DNA of 64,000 nucleotides from Cryptomeria japonica (Eukaryota; Streptophyta; Pinopsida; Cupressales; Cupressaceae): NCBI RefSeq assembly GCF_030272615.1, contig NC_081413.1, positions 556,413,136 through 556,477,135 of the forward strand. The letters run 5' to 3'. Position numbers and translations under genes: made by a program. The notes below the pieces were generated by a model. The model worked only from the letters and a program-made list of their open reading frames with translations, did no database searches and was not told the origin of the DNA. Positions 44,741 through 58,184 of this stretch are shown here, in pieces (the stretch's first letter is position 1; each line of letters begins with the position of its first letter).

Positions 44741-45228
44741 CTGCATCTGTGTTTATGTTCTAACCTACATCATAGCCTAATAAATGCTTAAATACCAAGC
44801 AAGTTCAAGCTACATATAGGATCACCCATGTCTGTAGACCACTCAAACCATCAGACTCAATCAAAGCAGTGTAGTCTGACTATAATTGCTCCTCGACTAT
44901 TGATTGCTCTCCTAAGCTCCTTAGATGCAAATGAGGATGTTTCTCCTCATGGCCACTATATAGGCTGTGGAACCCTAATTGGCTATGCTCATCTCTTGGT
45001 GCCTTTTTCCCACCTATTGTTTCCTTTGGACTCTAGTTTTCACCCATCCAAACTTGTCATCTTATCCTTATCCCTTCTACCCTTTCTTCCTTTTCGAGAG
45101 ATTGTACATTTTTTTGTAAAAAAATCACCCAATCTCTCGAGGGGGCATGTCATCTTCCTTATCTAGGGAAAATGTCATATCAGTTAATCTTATTTTCTTT
45201 GAGCCAACAAGATAAGTTGCATTGTCTC
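44741..45228 (+). other. Untranslated stretch before a plus-strand LTR; no gene identified
   Basis: A 112-codon plus-strand ORF (44828-45166) has no recognisable motif and is probably chance. The stretch leads to the polypurine tract at 45229, so it is most simply the 3' untranslated part of the element whose LTR begins at 45243. Confidence 0.4.
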
Positions 45229-45242
45229 AAAGAGGGGCGAAA
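45229..45242 (+). other. Polypurine tract of a third LTR element
   Basis: AAAGAGGGGCGAAA directly precedes TGTAGACACC. The combination of a purine run and a TG start gives a plus-strand element whose 3' LTR follows. Confidence 0.7.
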
Positions 45243-45975
45243 TGTAGACACCTAAAATTGTCCTAGCCTGATTAAATAAATATTTTATCCGAAGCCTTCT
45301 ATTAATTATATAGATTTTTATTTATTTATTTAATTCATTAATCCTTTTCTAGCCTCTCCTAATTTAAATAAATATTTTTATTTATTTAAATCTCTTTCCC
45401 TAAATTAAATAAATATTTTATTTATTTAACTAGTCCCACTTCTTCTATTAATTAATAGATCTTTATTTATTTAATTTATTCATTAACTTCTTCCCTCCAT
45501 GACACTTGTCATATATCTCTTGATTTTATCTTAGCTACCCTCTTCATATTTTATTATTTCCTCTATCTGCCCTTTAATCCTAGCCAACCATTTATTCTTT
45601 CACCTCTTAATCTTATCCCTCCATTTTTAAGGTGCTTTCTATATAAGAGGTTTCCTTCATCCTTTCATAACCCTAACCAATGTGATCAATCAATCTTCAT
45701 GCAATCAAGCAATGAAGCGTCTACACAACCACAATCTATTTTTTGTTAAGCTCTTGTGCACAATACAAAATTTGAGAGCAATCATATCAAGCAAGATCAA
45801 TGGAGATCAAACCCTACTAAGCATGTGAATGGTATAATCTTTCAATTTTTTTATATTTTGCATGTTTTAGGCTCTTCATTGGTGTATGGTGGATTCTTAA
45901 TTGTAGAACTAGGGTTTTATGTGGTTGGATATGTGTTGGTTTTACAATAGTTTATCATTTCATTTTCACCGCACA
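45243..45975 (+). repeat. 3' LTR beginning TGTAGACACC (right edge approximate)
   Basis: The LTR starts TGTAGACACCTAAAATTGTC after the polypurine tract. Its first 250 bp are dominated by TTTATTTATTTAA-like runs. A TATA box, TATATAAG, lies at 45641 in the context GCTTTCTATATAAGAGG, followed by transcript-like sequence with CATAACCCTAACC. The right edge is set at ...TTTTCACCGCACA (about 45975) because it ends in CA. No second LTR copy was found in the window, so this edge is a guess. Confidence 0.6.
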
Positions 45976-47079
45976 TTGTTTCTAATAAGGGATTACTACT
46001 AATTGATTATTTAATTGAACATTAGAATTGCAAGATGTATGAAACACCTATCTCAATATTCTTCCACTTTTCATATACCATGCAATAACAATAGAATAAA
46101 CCAATAGTGTCAAGTATTTGTTGGGGGAAAAAAGGTCCATAGACGGGTAAAAGCACAAAACCATGTCACGTTTCAGGCTAACTTATCAGCACAAGTGAAT
46201 TTAAGTAATTCTAACTAAAAGTTAATTTTAGTGAAACATATGGTCTATATAGATTCATTATAGCTAAGTTATATATGGGCCACAACTTTTCCAATTGGAA
46301 GTGTCTACTAAATATATATTTTATACTACTTTTGGTCTAATTACAAAAAAAATAAAAAAATCGATGTTTCAACAACTCCTACTTATAAATTTTTATTTTT
46401 TTTTAAATGTAAAAATGCCCTTTTATAGATCTATAAGTTAATTTTCCAAAATATATATCTTTTAATATTTTAGTTAGTTTTTATATTTTATATTTTATTT
46501 TTTTTAAAGTAGGTCATCAACACTAAAATACAAGGTTGATTATCTTGTCAAGGAAAAATATTAAAAGTTATTAAAAAAATTTGAAAAAAATATGATGCAG
46601 TAGAGAAAAGAATCTATGTCAAGATGATATAATTCTTTTCTAATTTGGATAAATAATTAAGAAAAAAAGGTAGTGGGAATTGGAAAGAGTTATATTTCAG
46701 CACACACAACTTTTCAAATTTATTGAAAAATATATATTTATAAAAAATAGTAAAAAATGTATCCATGCACTAAAGTTTCAAGTTATAAATATAAAAAGAA
46801 AAAATCAAGAAAAAAATGTAAAATTTACTAAATAAAGTGTGGTGGCTTGTGTAACTTCAATTTCATCATTTTTTCAGCAACTAAATTATAGTGTTTACTT
46901 TATAAAAAACTATATTCAAATAATTTTTAAATTTTTTATTAAAATTACAAACATAAAACAGACATAAGAATATAAATTTTATTAGTTTACATCATTTCAA
47001 AATTCAAAACATATATTTCACTTTCTATTGATTTAATTTAAAAATTTGAATCAACATTGACCATTTCCTTTATAAAAGT
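45976..47079. other. Very AT-rich DNA; no gene seen
   Basis: This is the most AT-rich part of the window, with long A and T runs (for example 46340-46520 and 46560-46760). No coding region or repeat with a clear unit was found. Confidence 0.6.
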
Positions 47080-47650
47080 GTGACACAGCTTTGTACTTTT
47101 ACCCAGACTCAACACACCACCCAAAGTGCTTCATGCTAACAAGATTTGTCAATGCATCTAAAATATTATCTAAAGCATTAACTTTTTAAAGCATCAAAAT
47201 GCCATCCCCCACCATGTCATGGAAAAATCAATATTGTATATCAATGCTCGTCATTTTCACGTAAAAATTCAAGCTTTTTTCCAATTTGATGGAACTCTAA
47301 CTATCACATACAATGCGAATTACTTCATGATGATCAACCCAATATCTACACAAAATTTGTAGACCCAAATAGCCTCCTTATAAGCACAAGTAGCTACAAT
47401 ATACTTTGTATTTTTTGTGGACTAAGTGATCATGGATTTCCACTTGCTCATTCAACTAATAACGCCAATGAAAAATTTAAAGGCACAAACACTAGTAGAT
47501 ATCCTATTATTTACATCTATTTTCAATAAAAAAAATACCCATAACCCCAAATTATTCACTAAGGTTACAGGTTCTCTGAGACACTATAATGCCTACCAAA
47601 ATACCCTAGAGAACTAAGAATCTAACATATTAAATGGAGATAATAATTTA
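47080..47650 (-). pseudogene. Old copia RNase H remnant
   Basis: In shifting minus-strand frames the copia RNase H pattern is visible: KFFIGVISxMSKWKSMI, STKNTKYIVATCAYKEAIWV (compare the usual STTEAEYIA..KEAIWL), SIDIQYxFFHDMVGDGI and KVNALDNILDALTNLVSM (compare IADALTKPVS). A single frame never stays open for long. It is much more decayed than the other copia copies. The upstream RT portion of what may be the same element is found at 52140-52830, about 4.5 kb away. Confidence 0.65.
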
Positions 47651-50600
47651 TTTTGAAAAAACATCTAATGCTACACGTCATATCATCTATACAATGGATT
47701 AACATTCATTATCATTTAAGCATAAAGAACACAAACCATTCAATAAGTTCATCAACCAAATATGCAAGCGGAGTAGACATCACATTCATTACAACTATCT
47801 CTAGGGTACCTCAATGTCATTACTTAGTTAGCTATACTTAGCAATAACTTTCTACTCACTTGATTACTACACTCATTATTAATTAATCCTTTATCATATT
47901 TAAGTGCAACTTATTTATTTCCTTCCATTACGATATGCAAACTACTTGATCTTTCAAACATTATGAGATGCATTCTACTCCATCATCTAACTAACATGAT
48001 TTCCTCACCTCCCAATGCAAGAATAACCCACCCCCCCCCTTTTCTTAAATTCTTTTTATAACCAAATCTAAATGTTCTTAATCCCTTATCCATTTTCTAT
48101 CAACATGATCTTATTCATTTATAATGATAATGCAATACTTACTGCATGAACATAATCCATTCTACATATCTATCTTATCCACACTACACATGCATCCATA
48201 TTCCTAGCATGATCAATTATTTAACTTCAGTTCCAAATGCATGATGCAAGAATCCTAATGCCTTTCTTTAGTTTAATCATCTTACGTGTTATGCATACTT
48301 CCCGACATCCAAGGCAATCACATAAATGACATTATCAACTAACATGATATTATTAATCAACCACAATTCCTACACTATATTCATTCCATTTACTTAAGGT
48401 TCTTTTACACATTGATCTACATCCTAAATGATAACCATGGAATTTAAACAATACAATAACTCATTACATGAATCCATTATATTACAAACATCTAAGTACA
48501 TGAAAACCATTTGCTTTCATTATACAAGATCACCACCATACATCTCATAGTCTCATTACTACAAATCATGTTATAATCCTAAGTTACCAACTACAATACA
48601 ATTATGATTACATGAATGATACATCATGATCATTGTCCCTTCCTAATACATGATTCATCTACTTCTTCCACATAGAAATATATTACACGGATCCAAGATA
48701 TCTATTACATAAATATGCTACAAGAAACATTCATAAGTTGCAGCAATGAGAATAATCCACCTCTACGCATGAAGAATCCAAGAGAATATCCCAATGGTTG
48801 AAAAGCACCAAACACCCAACCATGTAGAACCAAAGGAACCACCCCCCATGCTAGGAGATGACACAAGGCCCCAACACACACTCTAGACCTAAGTTGGCAC
48901 CTAACAACCAAAGAAGACCAAACAATACAAGGACTCTCAAGCTAGGACCAACCACAAACAATCACAAGAAGAAACTCCTAGAGGCTTACAAATCATAAAG
49001 TCATAAATGCAAATCCACAAGGCCTAATCACAAATCAACAAGGGGACACATGTAGGAGTGGGGTGTCATCATGATATTCCATCCTCTAACATAACAAATA
49101 CTATTCACAAGGCATAAGCCTAACGGACATGTGGAGCCATCTCAACCTATGAGATATCAAGGGAGATTGACTTGCCATCGCAATGGCCTTCCCATTCCTA
49201 TCCTAAAACATCCTCCCTAGGACCAAGTCATGGGGCTCAACTATTCATTATCTTGATTAGTGAATTATTTACCCATCCCATTAATTTATTATTATGTTAT
49301 CAATTGTTTACATTATGGTAAACTTCCATTGTGCCCTAGTGGTCTAGACTTCATGCATCCTTACAAGGAACCTCATGCAATCCTATCTCTCATGACCTTG
49401 ATCATCACAAGGAAGCTCACTCTCCCTAAAATTCTCCCAAAATAAAATCCCAACAAGAGGCTCATAATCAACATGAAAATATGAATCCATTTATAATACC
49501 ATGTAGCCATAACTCATGCATGATCATCCAATAGCCATGATGCCAAGTAAACCAAATAAGAGCCTCATAGAAAAACCGTACATCAAGGACACAAAAAGCC
49601 ATCAAAATTTGTCATAAATATGAAATGAAAGCCACAACAAGGCACATTCACTTGATGGTTCAACAACAATAGAACAACGCTCACAATCATGACTCATCAA
49701 GAGAGTACAAAACTTCAACAAAGAAGCATAACAACAAATAGAAGAAAAAACCACTAAAGACCGTCAAATCTGATCAAACTCAAAGCTAGAAAATAACAAT
49801 AGTTCTCTATAAATGCTTCTGGTACGACACCAAAACCAAAAAACCAAAATGAACTGAGAAAATTGATCCAAATACAAAATATGGGCAGTTTAGCGCATAT
49901 GTTGCGCAATGCAAAGCATACACCCAGATTGCCAACGCATTAACAAATCCAAATAGCGCATTTACGAAAGGTAAAATCACATATACAATGCTTAACAACG
50001 CATATAATCAGACACAATGCATACACCCAAGTAGACAACACATTTACAAGAACAGACAATGCATTTATAGAGGGTTTTAGGGCAAATACAAAGGGTTTTA
50101 GCGAATTTACTGTTTCAGCGCATTTACTAAAAACAAGGCATGACTTAGAAAAACTTACGACACAAAAATAAAATCAAAAAATCAAACTTAAGACCCGAAT
50201 AAGGGCTCAATAGAGACGCCTTAACAATACGAATCGATTGGCATAAACCAAATATAAAATCATTGTCTATAAAGAAAGATATAATAAAACACACATTCAT
50301 GGGTATAGACACAAAATTCTCTCTGGAAGCTCACAAAGAGTTTAATACACCAAAATAACATTCACTTATAATCCCAGACCAAAGGAAAGTCATATGTATG
50401 CTCTCAAATGAAACATAATACCAAGACATGAAATATTTACAAAGAGAAAAATAGCAGAGTCGTGCGTGCGGAAAAACAAAAACATCCAAATATTTTCCCC
50501 ATTCCTAAAGTTCAACCATATAATAAAATTATGTAGGTATTTAACTTTAAACTATAGAAGAAACTGTACAAAATATTTTTCCAAATACCCGCCTACAACC

Positions 50601-52139
50601 ATATTACCGCAGACATGGACAATACACAGTAAACGGAAAATAAAACAAAAGAAGGATTCCACTAACTTGCAAATGGAAGTAATGGCAACAAAAAATCTGA
50701 TGAAGCACCCACAAAAAATCCAACAAGCTCCCAAAAGCCAAAATCCAAGCTCAAAGATAAAATTTGCAGAAGAATTCAAAAGATGGTAACCGACAACAAG
50801 CTCAGGCAACCGGATAAAAAGAAACCAAACCTAAACCCTAGCCTCCAAGCCAAAACCCTAGCCTCAAAGTCAACCAATGAGAATAGAGGGTAGGTAGGGA
50901 AAATATTAAATAATGTTTATATAAAACCAAGTGGGGGGAATATTATTATTTTACCCCAAGGTATTTATACACCCCAAATATAAATGAAAGTCAAACTATA
51001 TAAATAAATCATAAGCCATAAATTAAGTAGTCCAAATGGGAATTAATTAATAAATAACTCAAGGCTCATAAAATAATTAAATAACCAAATAAAATATTAA
51101 ACATTAAATAAATAAATTAAACTATCAACAACATAAATAAATAAATAAATAATTAAATATCAAATAAAAGATGAAACCTCAATAAGAATGAATGATAAAT
51201 ATTAAATAAATCCTAATCATCATAAAATAAATAAACATTACTCATCAAATAATTAAATACTCAAAAGCCAATAATCCAATCAATTAAATCACACATAAAT
51301 ACATCAAATAAATTAACAATAAGCTAGCATACTCACAAAGCCACAACTCACTAACTAACATGGCAAATTACGTCAAGACGTTGACGACTCAAGGTGAACA
51401 ACTTAGACCTAGAGTATGTGAAGGGAACTTATGTCATCTCCAGACCACATGCCATTGGGATTTAAGACACGCTCAGACCTGTGGAGCCAAGTGGAGTTGG
51501 TGTCTGGTACTTGCAAATCCTACAACCATAAAGCAACAATACAACACATATATATCATAACAGACAAGTGATAGGGAATCATAATGGCACATCTCGCTCA
51601 CAATGAGTGATGTGACATCATCCCTCTCATGAAGACAGTCATACAATAATCAAACACATCACATAAACATCTCATCATATGTAATCATGAAATAGGGTTA
51701 GTGTAATCTTAACAACATCAAATCCATGATCAATATAAATCGTCAATAATCCATCAAGCATATATGATCCATCAAACACATATATCCATAAAATCACATG
51801 ACCAATAATGATAGCATCATCATCCATATAAATCATAAAAATAGCATATGTCCAATTAATGTCTACCATCCTAATCGGTACTGAAACACATGTATATTCA
51901 TAATCCAAAACATCATAAACAGTCTAGATAAGTCTATCATGCATTAGATAAGAGTCAAGGCAAATCAATTCAAGGAGGGACACTACAGACACTATCTCGT
52001 TGTTAATATATAGATTACTCAAAATTAATTTGCAAGTACCTAATAACTATCTTCATTATAACTCAATTAACATGTCTAGGATTAGACATGAAATTGCTTA
52101 AAATTCTCATTGCTTGGGAATTTGACTAGTGCAATGCAT
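47651..52139. other. Non-coding DNA probably inserted in the old copia; no gene identified
   Basis: No coding region was recognised. Contents that can be pointed out are a C-run at 48029-48040, a cluster of GCGCAT-like motifs at 49887-50130, a purine run AAGTGGGGGGAA at 50931-50942 that could be a plus-strand polypurine tract, and a TAAATAAA-rich segment at 50990-51330 that resembles the start of the 45243 LTR in composition. This may be one degenerate LTR element, but I could not delimit LTRs or a target duplication. Confidence 0.4.
49887..50130. repeat. Second cluster of GCGCAT-like motifs
   Basis: Motifs include TTTAGCGCATATGTTGCGCA (49891), AACGCATTAAC (49934), AGCGCATTTACG (49955), AACGCATATAA (49995), AATGCATTTATAG (50058), GCGAATTTAC (50101) and AGCGCATTTAC (50117). 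The recurrent core is (G/A)CGCATTTAC or a variant. It is preceded by GGGCAGTTT, as is the 44540 cluster. Confidence 0.6.
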
Positions 52140-52830
52140 AATATAACATACACAAGACTACAAACTACACTAGCATAGGGAACATGCTTGACGAATCCTC
52201 CACCTCACTCAATGTAGACAAACTTTGTTTAGATAATCACTTAGTCCCTACTAAATAGGAACACTCCCTAGTCTGTTATCTACTATGCTAAAATATTGTT
52301 TTACACTATTCACATTTGTTCTAGCACAAAAAAATATTTGTGTTCATTCTATTTCTTGTTATATGCATGCCTTAGATAAACTTATCAACTCCCAAGTTAG
52401 TCATGTTAAAACATATAAAAAGCTGAGATTTCAAATCTATAATTGTAGAACATATTGTTGCTAGATAACAACATATCATCTACATATAATTTCATTACTA
52501 CAAAACAACCACTATCAGGTTTATAGTAAATATGGTGATCATATTTAGATCTCAATCCCAATCTTAACACAAAAGAATCAAAATTTTGGTATCACATATT
52601 GGGTGACTATTTGAGACTATGCAAAGATTTTTTCAAGATGCAAATGAGTAAATCATTATCTCTTACAACATCGTGTCTAGTTGTGACATTTAAAAAATCT
52701 CCCCAAGTCACCATGCAAAAAATATATTTTTATATGCATCTACTATATCACTAAATCAAATGTTTTTGTAACAAATAATAAAAAATTAGTAAACATCAAC
52801 TTAGCAACTAGATAAAAATCCCACCAAAGC
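52140..52830 (-). pseudogene. Old copia reverse transcriptase remnant
   Basis: In the minus strand, with frameshifts, the RT core reads ICILKKSLHSLKxSP, MWYQNFDSFVLRLGL, IYYKPDSGCFVVMKLYVDDM and LLSSNNM (about 52700-52440). The YVDD motif is retained. KHVPYASVVCSLVYVMLC follows near 52190-52140, which is the usual region between RT and RNase H. Stops are numerous. It and the RNase H at 47080-47650 are in the right order and strand for one element split by about 4.5 kb. Confidence 0.72.
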
Positions 52831-55196
52831 CTATCCCCTCAACCTAGGAATATCCATTGCATTATGTTTCTCAACCCTCTTCTTATCCTAGATCAAAGAT
52901 AACTATCCTAGATACTAATCCATTATAATATGTTTCTTAACCTTGTTTACCCACTTCACCCTTCCATATCAATCTCTTTATTAGAGGCCTCATCGTTTAT
53001 TCCTTGTGAGCTCCCCCTCTTCTCTCTCCTCCTATTTTTACACATTCACACATGCATGTTACTTATTCTTCCCTTTATTGTGTGGTCTACATTATAATCA
53101 CACATGTCCTCATTATACTTCATCTACACTCCATGGTTGTGTTCTCATTTTCTCCTATGATTTTGTATTTCCTCCTCTTATTAACATTGGGAACATATAT
53201 TCTAACAAGTATAATGGTCATGGTGACTATTTACATCACGTTGCATACTTATCTACTATCTCCTTGAAATATACATGTCATTATCATCTATTAGCCAAAC
53301 TCCTTCCAATGCCTTAATAGAGTAGGTTTTAGGTTAGATCTATACTTTACCTATTGGTTCCCTACACTCATGTTTTTATGTAGTGCACATATTTGTATGC
53401 CATTTTATTATTTTTGCAGAAAAAAATGAAACTATTGCATTAGAATCTTTTGCAAGTACATGCAAATCTAAAACCTTTTACTTTATACAAGAATTGTCAT
53501 AAGATAATTATGTGATTGAATAAAAATAGTAATAAGAATAAAATCAACAAACTATGTCAACATAAGATTTGCATGGATAAACCCTTTTGGGAAAAATATA
53601 AAAGAGAGAGGATAAGTATGTATTAATATTTAAGAATGAGATGCATCCAACACACTAACACTCTCTTCACTTTCAAATCACTTATGTACATATAAAACAA
53701 TCTTATGAAACCATTGAATAGGCACAAAAAGAGGAGAAAACCATAAATGGCTTACCAAAATAATGGATAACAATACCATGGTATCTTGAAAAATATCCCA
53801 CCTTGGGGAGCATATTTCAAGAATACAAAATTGATAATTCTTCATAGGGATATCACATAGGCACACATAACCATAAAGGCGTATTTTCTTTTACAACTCT
53901 TGATGGCTCGCATCATCAAGTATAGTGCTTTATTTTGAAATGACCAACTCATCTAGTCTCATCTATCATACAAGATGTAGTGTGGTGGAACGAGGTTCAC
54001 TAGTCTAAGCATTCAAACTAGGAATCAAAACCATTCGCATCAACCTACATTAAAGAATAATCAATAGGCCCAACAACAAACCCTTTGGAGAGTTGGCCAT
54101 AATGATTTATTATTTCTTTTTGTGCTTTTGATATGATTAGATAATATATAGAATTATAAAATCCAAGAACTAAGCATAAAGATACAAAATTAACATTAAT
54201 CATCATGAACAATAAGTCACACAAAAAAAAATGCAAACTCTAAGAATAGATCTAGAAATAGGAATTAGAATGGAACCCATGTCTTCAATTTGAGCCTAAA
54301 AGTACTAGACTATGGGGCTAGGTATCACTATCCTGGAGGTGTTTGATGTAATATTGTAACCAAATTCTGGATCAATATATCACACAGATTCTCCCTGAAA
54401 TTCCATCAAAAAAGTGTAAGACTATGGGGCTAAGCCACAACGTCCAAGGTTCTTTGATTCTTCAAAGTCTAAATCTCTGTCTTAATCAGCAATCCTTCTC
54501 TATCATATTTGAATCCTACACATAGAAGAGAGATAAAATGGTTTTGGGCTGTATAGGGGCTTTCCTAGGTCAAATCCTAGGTTGGAATTAACCAAAAACA
54601 ATGATGATGGAAAAGAGATCATACCCTTACAAGGAAGAGGTTGAAAACCTTAAGGAAATGCAAAAATGAAACTTCCTGCCTTGAAGTTTCATGAAAGGTT
54701 GGTGTTATTAGGTGGAATTTCATGCATGAATTCACATAAAGTTGATCATGGATGTCATCTTAAATGTTTGAAAATATGAATACTTGACTTATCCTTCACT
54801 ACCTTGAGAATTCCTAATTGCTTGATCAATGGAATTGCTTGATGTGGATTGAATTCCTTGATGAAAGATGTTTCAAATGATGAAATACGAATTGATTTTA
54901 TACTCAACCTCATGAAACATGTTGAAAATTTTGAAGAAGGTTAACATCGAGGGCACTTTCTCGTTCAACATTTATTGACCTTTAGAGGGTTCAAATTTGG
55001 GCCCTTTTCAGCTAGAGTATAGGAGGCCTATTTCAGTCCTCTTGGAATACGATTTAGGTCTGAAAGACAAAAATAGTGTAGAGTCCTAAGATTTAGCCTT
55101 GGTTTGAGAAAAATCAAACAATCTTAGAGGCAAGGAGGGAGAAGTACCAAAGTAAGAACCAAATAAGTATTAAATTATATGAGGATACAATTCATG
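52831..55196. other. AT-rich DNA without recognised genes; possible minus-strand 3' LTR at the right side
   Basis: The first part may hold very decayed upstream pol of the old copia, but I see no motif. A short repeat, A(G/C)TAxACTATGGGGCTA, occurs at about 54301-54322 and again at about 54415-54436. From 55196 downward the minus strand begins TGTCATGAATTGTATCC immediately after a purine-rich tract, so 3' LTR sequence of the gypsy remnant may occupy the right part. Its other edge was not found. Confidence 0.35.
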
Positions 55197-56931
55197 ACAC
55201 TAAATTTAGGCCCCCACTTTAGTGGGATTGTGACCCTACACTCATTGTTAGTAAAGTACAAGATGACATTGAAAGACTTTCAACAAGACATTAAAGAGAT
55301 AAGAAAACACCAAGGCCCCAAGGACTTAGGATCTCATTGGTCTAAAATATAAAGATAAATGGAGCAATGTGATAAGTGCATGGACCATGCAAGTATTAAG
55401 AAGAGACATGAATTATAGGTCTAGTAAGGAGTTTCTTACTATGAGCCATATGAGAAAAGATAAGAGGCATTAATTCTTGGTCTAGTAAAGGCTACTTACT
55501 ATGAGTCATGTAAGAAAAAGAAGAGTCAAAATAGTCTAACAAGGTGTGTTATGCTAGTTGACTCTAGATATTACAAAGAAAAACCTTGGTTTTCTGGATA
55601 ATTTGACAAAAAGAAACTACAAAACCGGTGCTATAGTGTGCACCAAACACAAAGATTACAAAAAAAAGCCTCAAAATTCAAAGAAATCCAAAAATCTAAT
55701 TGTAAAATGGGTGTTTTAATCTGCACCAAACATATCATGGTGTGTGATCAAAGTGTACAAACCAAACTTCATGATGTGTACATAAAGTGTAACATATAGC
55801 AGAGTGTATTTCCACCACATTAAAATGATTGTAGCATACATGCATCTGAAAGACAAGCATTTCGCAACAATGAAATGCCCCCAAACATAGGCAAATCAAA
55901 GTTGAAAGTCACAAGACATGAAAGAGAACATAAGGAATCCACTATCTGAGGTCAATATGTGCATCAAATTATCAAATATATCAAGTATCATTATCATTAA
56001 TTAAGCACATCCCCCAAAGGTAGTGGAACTATGAGTAGAATGGAACAAAAACATATAAGGTAAACAACAATTTAGTCATTTTCGGTCAACATGGAAAAAT
56101 CAAAAGATATCAATGCTTTGCATTGTCCCCAAGTAGACAATAGAAAAGCACATTTACAACAAGATCACACTTACGACACAACATGTATACAATAAATAGA
56201 AGAAATAAAATACAAATAGAGGAATGTCACGACAAGGTCAGTCCCTTTGTTTCCTTGCGCCAATGAAGCAACAAGGGTCATCCACATAGAGTTTAACAAA
56301 ACACAAAGACATGTCAAGCACCACATTATGGGGAACACATTACATGCAAGCAAACACACAAAAGAATCTACTACACCAATGAGCTAGTCTAGCAAATCAT
56401 CTGCCTCCATATCTTTCTTAAAATCATTTAGAGATGGTGGACAAGATGCTAAAGGAGTCGCAACTAGTATGATAGATGGAGTTATTGCTAGTGTCAAACA
56501 AGGAGCACTCTATAATGATGAATTACTATGTGTATCACTAGGAGCTACAATTAAATCTTTTGAAAACCTTGAAGATAATTCATGATTAATTTCAATAACT
56601 TCATAAATATCATCACAATCATTAGCACTCTCAACATTATTATCAATATAATCATCCAAATTAATCACAATAGGAGATCGCATGTGAGGAGGAGATGAAG
56701 AAGAAGAATCATTTTGCATAGACAACTTCAACCTTTGGCAATGTTGATCAAGATAAAGCTTCTCTCTAGGATTAGGTAAAGGTTGGGAAAAAGGGATTGA
56801 ATCAACATTCAATTGCTTAGGAGAAGAATAATTTTGGGAAGCAAGCTCACAAACCTTGGGAGAACATTTTTGTTAGTGTTATCTTGCACTACTATTTTTC
56901 TTGTTATGACTCCAAGCTTGTGTGGAAGAAG
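55197..56931 (-). pseudogene. 3' part of a gypsy remnant lacking RT and integrase
   Basis: On the minus strand the polyprotein reading leads from the interruption at 56931 through ...CSPKVCELASQNYSSPKQL and the open 56812-56510 piece (MNVDSIPFSQPLPNPREKLY, then a Ser/Asp/Asn-rich part with IVINLDDYIDNNVESAND). No RT, RNase H or integrase motif was found before the purine tract CACTAAAGTGGGGGCCTAAA at about 55228-55209. The protease of the same remnant is at 63617-63999. Between protease and purine tract there is therefore only about 2.5 kb of element sequence, so pol seems to have been deleted. Annotated as a remnant with modest confidence. Confidence 0.45.
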
Positions 56932-58184
56932 TGTTAAGAGTGGGTGTCTCAAACTTATTGGTTGAAATCTTGAGTAGATGGCACTTGGTCTCTGAAATGA
57001 GTCATTCAGTGTTGATAACGTTCGTGTTATTGATCATCTTCAAAGCAAACTGAATAACCTTCATTTTATTGACAATAGTTAATAACCTTCATGTTATATA
57101 CCCGCTTCGAGAAGAAGTGTGCAGAGTGTTGCAGGATAGTGAGGAAAGGAAACTAAGTCCTTTTCATTTAACCCCACAATGTGACAAAGGTACGACAAAT
57201 AGGGTCATGGGATAGCGTGATGAAGAAGACTTGGTCTTCATCCCACCACACTATGGCACTCTAAGGGTCCGGTAAGAGTACTTGTGGGATAGTAGAAGAT
57301 AGTTTGCTTTGTCTTCCCTTCCATCCTGTTAGGGGTGTCTAGAGAGAACAACGGTAGTGAAGGATAAAGACAAAGGGTGAAGGAATGGTCTCCCCGCAAC
57401 CCCGCAAGTAATTTGAAGGTTCCTAAGGAGCACTGTGGGCTAACTAAGAGATCATGAGGCATGCTTTTCCTTCCATCCTGCACTGATATCAAAAGTGACT
57501 TCAATGATAAGTTGAGCCAAAAGCGACAGAGGTGGGGACCACGACCAAATGTCAAGCGACTTGTTGAGTTGTACGTAGTTGATTGGCAGAAACTGGAACA
57601 ACTCAGAGGAAGCAATGGAGACAACATGGTGTGTTATTGACAATATGAGGAAGTTGGACTGTTGGAGATGTGGAAACTGAACCAAATCATTTTCTTGACA
57701 GAGAGGCATAAACTTCTGAAGAAATGGTTGCACTAAGCATGAGAAGGCTATAGAGCCAGTGAGAGGCCTGCAAGACTTGTTGCAAAAAGGTCTGTAACTA
57801 AGGTCCAAAAGATGATTGCCTTGCAAACCATAAGTTGGTAAAGATTGATTTCGGATGCTCAGATGCCGAGGGCAACGGTTGGAGGTTGATGAGTGGTTGG
57901 TTTGTGTTAGATGCCAAATTGCATAACTATTGTTCCTATTGTCTATGTGGTGCATGTGTCGAGTTCTATCTGTAGGTTGAATGTTGTCAAAACAAATATT
58001 GTGTAATATACACCTGAGAGCTTAATCTATACCTTGTATGTAATAAAAATTTTACTGTAATACAAGAGATTAGCTTTGGTGGTGGGTTTTTTACCTGTAA
58101 GGGTTTTCCCATGTAAACTTTGTGTTCTCTACGTGCTTATGTGAATCTTGTGTTTTCTCTGTTATCTTGTTAATGTGTATCTTA

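Noticed and set aside
49805..49850. TGGTGTCGTACCA on the minus strand as a primer binding site
   Set aside because: It matches no tRNA 3' end I know and has no LTR edge next to it.
53006..53317. 103-codon plus-strand ORF
   Set aside because: Composition follows the local pyrimidine-rich DNA, no domain is visible, and an overlapping second frame is open as well.
57238..57955. Overlapping minus-strand ORFs in the 5' LTR of the LTR-gag-LTR element
   Set aside because: They lie inside an LTR, show no domain, and are repeated in broken form in the 3' LTR (62111-62680).
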